From positions 1 through 64,000 of the forward strand of contig JAAVGM010000038.1 of the NCBI GenBank assembly GCA_014800245.1: 64,000 nucleotides of DNA, given 5' to 3'. The position numbers and the translations under genes were made by a program. The stretch comes from Bacteroidales bacterium. GTDB lineage: Bacteria > Bacteroidota > Bacteroidia > Bacteroidales > Muribaculaceae. Under the pieces are notes generated by a model. It was not told where the DNA came from. It saw only the letters and a program-made list of their open reading frames with translations, and did no database searches. Below, in pieces: positions 46,401 through 52,481 of this stretch (position 1 is its first letter; every line of letters begins with the position of its first letter).

Positions 46401-46824
46401 CCCGAAAGATGCCACTTGTAAGGGTGGTCTTATTGGATCGGAGGATGATGAGGATGTGAGAGAAAAAGCAATTGTATTCAAGAGTGATAACTCCGGCTTA
46501 GTTACAGAAACTGACACTTATGCCAATATAGATTCCAACTATCGAAATAAAACTGTAAAGGCTGTTCGCGACTTCTTTAAATTTGTCTTTGAAGAGATGC
46601 CTAAGTCTTTTAATTTTGACAGGAATTTCGGTGTGGATGCTTCGGCTATGAAGGTTGCAAAGGAAGCAGCAGAGAAGGATCTTGGAACTTATCTTGAAAA
46701 AGGATTGACTGAACGACGAGAAGAAACTGAGGTAGATGATACAATCGAGGAGACCTTATTCTTCTATCCCATCAAGGGTGCACTGCAAAAAATGTCGCAG
46801 GATATTTATTCCTCATTACAATAA
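43435..46824 (+). CDS. Large protein with C-terminal Hsp70/actin-type ATPase
   Basis: A 1129-residue protein. Residues about 575-1000 form an actin/Hsp70-fold ATPase: phosphate 1 FAIDLGTSNTHIEFK (near 580), phosphate 2 NVDIGGGTTDIAFA (near 795) and adenosine motif ISFSGNGSKVIRVI (near 939). The first 570 residues are unlike any family I recognise, and a charged C-terminal tail follows. Some resemblance in size and fold to SrfB-type proteins is possible. No signal peptide. It is 5 nt from both neighbours and is the largest subunit of the operon. Confidence 0.8.
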   Translation: MSKIFRLYKEGSTTYEDWNNSPAFPYNSTSRDTIEDPDGASARHEITSIPSPFARIDLIKNAFKEVCKPVDRNGKVDLDGNTIFHKMVSDTLDVAEIFFNIDKYNGKVEIIKWDSELMLKELQSSDIDGHRYLADALKKYMDSDKKTYNFDESSNIYMLNYTAGPDELNIIGATSPATLFFSTANDLSYVNDIFFGDDIPFDSDYQPLYKRDFEFVRYLFALRKTIHNFAGLFPEVDAYLNATFKAIKDSDKKSELLSLSATTLDDYAQLDVKERMQSDIVEVLGHTLYKKSVAGIKHSSDFYIKSDLQTEDLPLVLPVEAGNRYADLQYTTAKWGRTNKAPFRDEENDLTKRILPYDGSVHSYLTISDFLESTIIKVPHTLNEENYFGGNMNNGQPEQAFLLPLKPLFFRYFTVEQLRSSMMDGKPMIEMNYLAGGSVKVILRIPISGAGRISYVEYERVYYNGRLSDSANNEGNMVELKFTGFIMPQVKFSNSDDAVYNVSCVQSMDGKVEFRFYNNDITLVPQSMECRNEAKEYLSRADNYLIKKSNFDYVQVRNEHGAAGILVPIFHEQKSIEKFEFAIDLGTSNTHIEFKKGNDQPKVFSFNHKDCQLCEMFIPTRNEHGNLEDLIEESALIERDFLPNEVGSGDFAFPTRTVLSCAKTVDWSKTVEPYNLVNLPFTYDKRADLPYNNLKYNIKWGKGDDLMVMVAYVRTLMLMLRNKVLLNNGDLKSTKITWFYPISMAPNRLRKLRETWDEAYEEYFGEGETSNISESVAPIQYFFRRYSTATDLVNVDIGGGTTDIAFAKDKKIQYVTSFRFASNALFQDSYSDLTLDNGIVDRYKEYFLRLIESKSLLELVEVFNSENNRNPSNMASFLFGLKDNTILKNAGLNAKAIDFNYLLQEDEQLKIVFIVFYTAIIYHIAQIVKNLELETPRHISFSGNGSKVIRVITTDAKILAKYTKLIFEKILDRPYGKELELIGLEKDSNPKDATCKGGLIGSEDDEDVREKAIVFKSDNSGLVTETDTYANIDSNYRNKTVKAVRDFFKFVFEEMPKSFNFDRNFGVDASAMKVAKEAAEKDLGTYLEKGLTERREETEVDDTIEETLFFYPIKGALQKMSQDIYSSLQ

Positions 46825-46829
46825 ATCTT

Positions 46830-47762
46830 ATGAACCAAATGAAAAAATATATAATGACAATGTTGCTCCTTTTTATGGGAGCAACATTCTGTGCGTGTGG
46901 AAGTAACAACTCAGATGCCACGAATGCTAATGATCAACAGGGCACGTCTGTGGAACAAACAGAATCTTCCGTAGAAAAAGATTCAATGGCTTTAGCCAAT
47001 AAGGCAGTCTTGGATTCAATAGCGAATTTGCACAGCAACATAGATAAAGTCAACAGCGATTTTACCAGGAAGTCCACCGAAATGGATGAAGAGGTTTCCT
47101 CCTTACGTTGCATGGTGTGGGCTCTTGGTGGATTCTGTGTACTTTGCCTGCTTTTATCTTTCATTGTAATAATGTGGTGTAGAAAACTAAGGGAACAAGG
47201 AATCCAACATCGCGAAGATATTAAGAATCTAAGTAGGCGAGTTGGAAACGGTAATGTTGCCGCATCTTCAGTAGTGGGAAAGCCTTCTAATGAGTATTAT
47301 GAATTAAGGTCTAAGGTTGCCATATTAGAAGATGAGATTAGAAGAATAAATAGAATAGGTGTTCCTACTCCTTCCAGCCAACAGCCAAAGTCTAACCCTA
47401 ACCATACCCCCAATAATGTGGGAGTATCTTCGCCTAAGGAAGAAAAGGTTGTCAAGGCTTATTTTGGAAATCCGACAATGGGGGATAAGGATGGATATTT
47501 CAAGAAGGTTTTAGATTCCAGGGATTCAGATGCCCGATTTGTAGCTGAGATTAGTGGGGACAAAGCCTCATTTAAACCATTAACGGATAGTGAAGCGGCA
47601 AAAAAGACTTTGCTTACATCTGATCAGATGAAGTTGGCCGTAGAATTCTCAGGATGCTCTCTTTCGGAAATGAAGGGTATGGAGATTACTGCCGGATATG
47701 TAGAAAAGAAAGAAAATGGTAGATGGGTTATAAAGAATAAGGCCCGTGTTATTCTAAAGTAA
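46830..47762 (+). CDS. Lipoprotein/membrane coiled-coil protein
   Basis: A 310-residue protein. A signal with lipobox FCACG (Cys near 23) precedes a low-complexity Ser/Gln/Asn linker, a short coiled coil (about 55-92), a membrane helix (about 94-116) and a second cytoplasmic-side coil. The C-terminal domain (about 205-310) is globular (VVKAYFGNPTMGDKDGYF, GMEITAGYVEKK). A lipid anchor plus a second membrane pass would bridge periplasm and cytoplasm. No known family. Confidence 0.7.
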   Translation: MNQMKKYIMTMLLLFMGATFCACGSNNSDATNANDQQGTSVEQTESSVEKDSMALANKAVLDSIANLHSNIDKVNSDFTRKSTEMDEEVSSLRCMVWALGGFCVLCLLLSFIVIMWCRKLREQGIQHREDIKNLSRRVGNGNVAASSVVGKPSNEYYELRSKVAILEDEIRRINRIGVPTPSSQQPKSNPNHTPNNVGVSSPKEEKVVKAYFGNPTMGDKDGYFKKVLDSRDSDARFVAEISGDKASFKPLTDSEAAKKTLLTSDQMKLAVEFSGCSLSEMKGMEITAGYVEKKENGRWVIKNKARVILK

Positions 47763-47769
47763 ATAGGCT

Positions 47770-49428
47770 ATGCATGCATTAGTTCCAGTTATAATTATAA
47801 TAATAATAGCTCTCCAGATTTTCTTTTTTGTAAAGAATCTGTTGAGAATGAATCTTTTCAGTAATATCTTTTCAAAGGAAAAGTCTTGGAGTTTACGAAA
47901 GAACAGTGAAACTGGTTTAGTGGATGGTGTTTACGGTAACGGTAACTCCATCTTTGACTCCATCATTGACTCAATAAATAAGTATCTTGGAAATAATTCA
48001 GGATCAGTAATTGATTTTGGATTGCTTAAAGATGCTGTTGATCGCCATTGTGATTCTGTAGAAGATGACATTGCCACTCAAACTCCTATACCATTGTATT
48101 GGGGTTTGGCAGGTACAATGGCTGGTGTGATCTTAGGTCTGTGGGACTTATTGGATTCAAATGCCATTAACACTCTTATGGGAAGTGCGGGAAGCCATAT
48201 CCAGTCTGCCTCTAATAGTGCGGCCAATGGTATAGACGCTCTTCTTAGTGGTGTGGCATGGGCTATGGTAGCTTCAATTTGTGGTATTATATTAACCACC
48301 TTAAATTCGCTTCTCTTTAAAAAATGTAAACTAAAAGAGGAGTCAGGAAAAAACTCTTTCCTTGCATGGATGCAGGCTGAGTTGTTGCCGGAGCTGCCCT
48401 CCGACACTTCACAGGCTCTTAACAATTTGGTTAAGAATCTTAATAAGTTTAATTCAATTTTTGCCGATAACACCACTAATCTTCGAGATGCTTTAGGGGC
48501 AGTGAATGAGTCCTATGCAATTCAAGCAAATATCATTCAGGCAGTCCACGATATGGATGTCATGAAGATGGCTAAAGCAAATGTGCGAGTGTTGGAAGAA
48601 TTGCAAAATTGCACTGATAAGTTGGAGTATTTTAATCAATATCTCATAGACATTAAGGGATATACTGATGAAATACATCGTTTTGAGAAGCTTTTTGATC
48701 AAAGTGTAGGGCGTTACCAAGTATTGGAGGAGATTCGCGACTTCTTTCATCGTCATAAGGATGAAATCGCAAAAACTACGGCTGATGCAGATAATGCTTT
48801 ACAGTCTGCTTTGAGTGAACTTAAAGAGTCATCAGGTGAAAATATTGAAGAGCTGAATAAGAATTTCACTAAACAGAGTGAGCAATTTAAGAAGACTCTT
48901 AATGAGGAGAAAGAAGCATTTGAGGAATTCATAGGGCATATGCGAACACAGTTTAGCGCTCAGATGTCGCAGATGCCTACACTTCAACGACAGCTGGAGG
49001 AGATTTCGTCAATTCCCTCTCGTCTTGATAAATTAATTGAGAAGATTGAGAAGTCCAACAGCAAGATGGTTGCGGATATTGCAAATGCTTTCAAGCAGGT
49101 AAAACCGAATGCCCCGGTAATGGTAAACCCAGGATCTGATGGTGCAGGTGGCGGTTTCGTTGCAGAATCTTCCATACCTTCTTGGATGAAATTCACAGGT
49201 TGGGTGGCTTTGGTTGTAATTGCTTTGGCATGTATATTCAATGTCGTTACAACTATTTTCCCTATTTCTCATGGAGCAACAGGAAATTATGATTCTGGCG
49301 AAGCAATGGATTCAGCTGTAGAGTCAACTGCGGTTATCGAAGTGGTGGATTCTTTAATAACGGTTGAAGCGACATCGGTTGCAGATTCTGCCACATCCTC
49401 AAATCTACCATATGGAATTAATAGATAA
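47770..49428 (+). CDS. MotA/ExbB/ZorA-like channel subunit with coiled-coil tail
   Basis: A 552-residue protein. Membrane helix 1 is at about 3-25. The paired core helices IPLYWGLAGTMAGVILGLWDLL (about 108-130) and LLSGVAWAMVASICGIILTTL (about 158-182) follow the MotA/TolQ/ExbB pattern. A long helical, coiled-coil region spans 200-450, as in ZorA. Unlike known ZorA, a further hydrophobic helix (about 475-500) and a Ser/Ala/Val tail follow. It would form an ion channel with the next gene product and project a long cytoplasmic tail. Confidence 0.8.
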   Translation: MHALVPVIIIIIIALQIFFFVKNLLRMNLFSNIFSKEKSWSLRKNSETGLVDGVYGNGNSIFDSIIDSINKYLGNNSGSVIDFGLLKDAVDRHCDSVEDDIATQTPIPLYWGLAGTMAGVILGLWDLLDSNAINTLMGSAGSHIQSASNSAANGIDALLSGVAWAMVASICGIILTTLNSLLFKKCKLKEESGKNSFLAWMQAELLPELPSDTSQALNNLVKNLNKFNSIFADNTTNLRDALGAVNESYAIQANIIQAVHDMDVMKMAKANVRVLEELQNCTDKLEYFNQYLIDIKGYTDEIHRFEKLFDQSVGRYQVLEEIRDFFHRHKDEIAKTTADADNALQSALSELKESSGENIEELNKNFTKQSEQFKKTLNEEKEAFEEFIGHMRTQFSAQMSQMPTLQRQLEEISSIPSRLDKLIEKIEKSNSKMVADIANAFKQVKPNAPVMVNPGSDGAGGGFVAESSIPSWMKFTGWVALVVIALACIFNVVTTIFPISHGATGNYDSGEAMDSAVESTAVIEVVDSLITVEATSVADSATSSNLPYGINR

Positions 49429-49446
49429 AATTAATAGATAATAGGT

Positions 49447-50088
49447 ATGGCTCAGAAAAAGGAATCCTTCTTTTGGACAAGTTATTCTGATTTGATGACA
49501 AGTCTGTTCTTTGTCATGCTTGTTCTATTTATTTTGGTGATTGTGCTTCTTCATAAGCGAATGGAGGCAACAGAAGCTCAACTTGAAGAGATAAAGAAAG
49601 TAGAACAATCGACAAAGGATCTTAGTAAGGGAGATTATTTTACATATCGTCCCGATTATAAGAAGTATGTTCTTAACATTCAGGTTAGATACCCATCCGG
49701 AGTTTCAGACTTGAATGAAATTATTTCCGAAGATAAGGAACGTCAATTGGAAAGTCTTGCTCAGGCAGGAAAAGAGATTAAGAATTTTCTTGATAACCAT
49801 AAAGATTATCAGTATGTATTAATTATAGAAGGACAAGCATCCCGAGATATGTACCCTTTAAATTATGAATTGAGTTATCAAAGAGCTTTATCTCTGATGA
49901 AGTTCTGGATGGAGGAAAGAGATATAAATTTTGGTAAAAATTGTGAGATTCTTATTTCCGGTAGTGGAGATGGTAAACTCGATACTCATTCAATGCGAGA
50001 GACCCAGGAAGTGGAAAATCAGCGATTTTTGATTCATATTCTTCCCAAAAATGTCTTTGAAACAACAATTAATGAAGATGGACAGTAA
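49447..50088 (+). CDS. MotB/ZorB-like ion-motor subunit with OmpA-like domain
   Basis: A 213-residue protein. One membrane helix (about 16-38) begins with SYSDLMTSLFFVMLVLF, where D15 corresponds to the proton-binding Asp of MotB. Residues about 105-205 form an OmpA-like peptidoglycan-binding domain (VLIIEGQASRD, YELSYQRALSLMKFW, ENQRFLIHIL). It fits as the stator partner of the preceding gene (18 nt gap). Its end overlaps the protease gene by 38 bp in another frame. Confidence 0.85.
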   Translation: MAQKKESFFWTSYSDLMTSLFFVMLVLFILVIVLLHKRMEATEAQLEEIKKVEQSTKDLSKGDYFTYRPDYKKYVLNIQVRYPSGVSDLNEIISEDKERQLESLAQAGKEIKNFLDNHKDYQYVLIIEGQASRDMYPLNYELSYQRALSLMKFWMEERDINFGKNCEILISGSGDGKLDTHSMRETQEVENQRFLIHILPKNVFETTINEDGQ

Positions 50089-50875
50089 ATTGGTTAATAT
50101 CGTACATATTCTTTTATGTTGCATATTGATTGGAGCAACTTCCTGTGCTCATAAGTCTGGTCATAGATCAAGGGAAGCTCGTGTTCAAGAGAGAAGAGGC
50201 GAAAGTGATAAAGTCACTCAAGTTTCAAATCTTGAAACTAGAGATACGTCTGTCCCGGATGCGAAAGTCAGGCGTGATATCGATATTCCTGTAAATAATG
50301 AAAAGAAAATAAAGTTAGAGGGTTCGCAAATATTTGCAAAATACAATTCTGCTGTGTTTATGGTTTTTACCTCTGACGGGTTTAATGGTTATCAAGGATC
50401 AGGGTTCTTCTTAAATTCTAATGGATTAGCGGTAAGCAATTATCATGTGTTTAAGGGAACGTCTGTTGGTGCCGAACAAATCAAACTTGTGGGAAGCGAC
50501 CAACCATATCAAGTAACAGAGGTTATTCACAGTGATGAGGAAGAAGATTTTATAATTTTCCGTGTCAATGTTTCTAACACAAATTATATTCCAATGGCTA
50601 AAAATCGTCCCTTGATTGGAGAAAAAGTCTATGCTATTGGTAGCCCTCGTGGACTTGAAAATACTTTTTCTTCTGGAGAAGTATCTCAGTGGCGTGACCG
50701 TAACTTGATGCAGATTTCTGCGCTGATTGATCATGGTAGCAGTGGAGGTGCTTTAATTAATGAATTTGGAGAGGTTGTGGGAATCACGTCAGGCACATTC
50801 TATGATGGTTCGCAAGCAAATCTTAATTACGCATGGAGCATAGATGTTGTTAAACCCTACGTAAATATGAAGTAG
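50051..50875 (+). CDS. Trypsin-like (HtrA-type) serine protease lipoprotein
   Basis: A 274-residue protein. The signal ends at the lipobox GATSCAH. The chymotrypsin-fold domain covers about 92-270 with H132 (SNYHVF), D166 (EEEDFIIFRV) and nucleophile S231 (GSSGGALINEFGEVVGI). There is no PDZ domain. Methionines at residues 8 and 10 (50072 and 50078) are alternative starts that still retain the signal. It would cleave a periplasmic target, possibly a subunit of the same complex. Confidence 0.87.
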   Translation: MSLKQQLMKMDSKLVNIVHILLCCILIGATSCAHKSGHRSREARVQERRGESDKVTQVSNLETRDTSVPDAKVRRDIDIPVNNEKKIKLEGSQIFAKYNSAVFMVFTSDGFNGYQGSGFFLNSNGLAVSNYHVFKGTSVGAEQIKLVGSDQPYQVTEVIHSDEEEDFIIFRVNVSNTNYIPMAKNRPLIGEKVYAIGSPRGLENTFSSGEVSQWRDRNLMQISALIDHGSSGGALINEFGEVVGITSGTFYDGSQANLNYAWSIDVVKPYVNMK

Positions 50876-50912
50876 GATTGTTTAATTACATATTAATATC
50901 CACCAATAATAT

Positions 50913-50955
50913 CTGTAGGATTTATACCCTATTCAATAGGGTATAAATCCTACAG
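50913..50955 (+). terminator. Near-perfect 43-nt palindrome closing the operon
   Basis: 21-bp perfect arms (50913-50933 with 50935-50955) around one central base, 37 bp after the last stop. No strong T tract follows; it may still terminate or protect the 3' end. Confidence 0.65.
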
Positions 50956-51068
50956 AAGTTTAAAATACCATTCTAATATAGAGTTGCAACCTTTCAGCCC
51001 TACAAGATAGATAAATTCTATATTTACTGAGATATTTCAGGTTTTAAGTATCTCAATGTATCGAGAGC

Positions 51069-51076
51069 TAACTTTG
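51069..51076 (+). promoter_or_regulatory. -7 box of the DUF1810 gene
   Basis: TAACTTTG, 33 bp before ATG 51110. Confidence 0.6.
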
Positions 51077-51109
51077 CAATATCTAATCTAAAAATTGAAA
51101 TCAATTATT

Positions 51110-51589
51110 ATGCAGACTGATTCGTCAAATTCAATCATACAAGACTCATTTAATCTTAATCGCTTCATTATAGCTCAAGATGCGGTATATGATACTGTGG
51201 TTGCCGAATTGAGCGATGGATGCAAACGAAGCCATTGGATGTGGTATATATTCCCTCAGTTAAAACACCTTGGGCATAGCTATAATGCTAAATTCTATGG
51301 GATCTCGGGATGGGAGGAGGCGAAGGCTTATCTCGCTAATCCAATCCTTGATGCAAGACTAAGGAAGGTGTCGGAAATTATCCTGGCCCTTCCAGAAGAT
51401 GATGCCCGAGAAGTGTTCGGTGGGATCGATGCCATAAAGCTACGTTCTTCGATGACTCTATTTGATCTGGTCGCGCCTAATGATATCTTTTCCAGAGTCC
51501 TCGAAAAATATTTCAATGGTAAAAGGGATAGAAGAACAATAGCAATTGTTAATGAAGGGGATAATAACGAGTATAATGAGTCTAAATAA
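51110..51589 (+). CDS. DUF1810-family protein
   Basis: A 159-residue protein from ATG 51110 (an in-frame TTG at 51095 is less likely). Family signatures: LNRFIIAQDAVYDTVVAELSDG, RSHWMWYIFPQLKHLGHS and FGGIDAIKLRSSMTLFD. Function is unknown; relatives are small soluble proteins of the calpastatin-like group. It has its own promoter and is separate from the preceding operon. Confidence 0.88.
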   Translation: MQTDSSNSIIQDSFNLNRFIIAQDAVYDTVVAELSDGCKRSHWMWYIFPQLKHLGHSYNAKFYGISGWEEAKAYLANPILDARLRKVSEIILALPEDDAREVFGGIDAIKLRSSMTLFDLVAPNDIFSRVLEKYFNGKRDRRTIAIVNEGDNNEYNESK

Positions 51590-51624
51590 ATTGGATGAAT
51601 TCTAAAATATAATTAGCTACGGAT

Positions 51625-52389
51625 ATGAAGACAAGCTTTTATTTCGTTTTCTGGATTGTGATATATCCCATTTTAGGCCTATTCCACAATCCTGTGATTG
51701 CGCAAAACTCGTTTATTGTGGCTCTCGTTCTGGCTTTCGGTTTGTCTTGGCTCCTAAACCGATTGATGCCTAATACGTTAGCTTACGAACGTAAATTGCA
51801 GGTTTCTCCAATTCTATCGGATGTCTATGAGGGAAAGGTGGATTCTTTCAAGAAGAGGATAAGGAGAAATACAATCGTTAGTGTAGTCACTGCCGTTTAT
51901 TTCCTTATAGTCACATTTATCATTGTGGCTTTTTCCGGCAAACAGGTGGAGTGGTTTTCCCTTTTGATTTTTGGATTCCTTTCATTTGGATATATCTCGA
52001 GATCGGCAACTATGTATAAGGCCTATCTAAAATTGAAGGATGATCCGACACCGGAACAATGCATGGAAATAGCCGTGGAGACTCTGCATCTAAATTATTC
52101 ATCCTATTATGAGGAGAGGATGCAGACAGATGGAAAAGAATCAGTGCCCGCACCTCCCCGGAATTTTAAGGCGTTTCAGATTTTCTCCCTCATATTTGCA
52201 GCCTTGGCTGTGATCTTCGGGTTGTTCTGTCTTGTAATGTTTGTCTTGGCATTAATTGGAGACAATTCCTTGGTGGGAGCTATATTTGCCGGCGCCTCAT
52301 TGCTCTATGCTTCCTTAGCCCTTTATTTCGGAATCTCCGATTTCATAGCTATCCGGCAGGAGATGAAATTCATAAAAACTCGACTCTGA
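51625..52389 (+). CDS. Membrane protein of unknown function
   Basis: A 254-residue protein with about 6 hydrophobic segments (7-24, 28-48, 87-108, 113-130, 185-210 and 218-240). A soluble loop lies at 135-180. No motif is recognised. It is 35 nt after the DUF1810 gene and may be cotranscribed. Confidence 0.7.
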   Translation: MKTSFYFVFWIVIYPILGLFHNPVIAQNSFIVALVLAFGLSWLLNRLMPNTLAYERKLQVSPILSDVYEGKVDSFKKRIRRNTIVSVVTAVYFLIVTFIIVAFSGKQVEWFSLLIFGFLSFGYISRSATMYKAYLKLKDDPTPEQCMEIAVETLHLNYSSYYEERMQTDGKESVPAPPRNFKAFQIFSLIFAALAVIFGLFCLVMFVLALIGDNSLVGAIFAGASLLYASLALYFGISDFIAIRQEMKFIKTRL

Positions 52390-52397
52390 AATCTGAT

Positions 52398-52435
52398 AAC
52401 CCCCATTATTGCAACATAAGGCAATAATGGGGGTT
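52398..52435. terminator. Bidirectional terminator hairpin
   Basis: AACCCCCATTATTGC and GCAATAATGGGGGTT form a 15-bp stem with an 8-nt loop, 8 bp after the membrane gene and 46 bp after the convergent rhamnosidase gene. Confidence 0.8.
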
Positions 52436-52481
52436 GTGGATTTTAGATTAGAAGTGGATGGTGCCTAAAGATTCAGGTCCA

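Noticed and set aside
40374..50875. Canonical Zorya type I or II system
   Set aside because: ZorAB-like genes are present but no ZorC, ZorD helicase or ZorE nuclease; the other six genes are different.
51110..52389. Inclusion of the DUF1810 and membrane genes in the eight-gene operon
   Set aside because: A long palindrome and a separate promoter lie between them.
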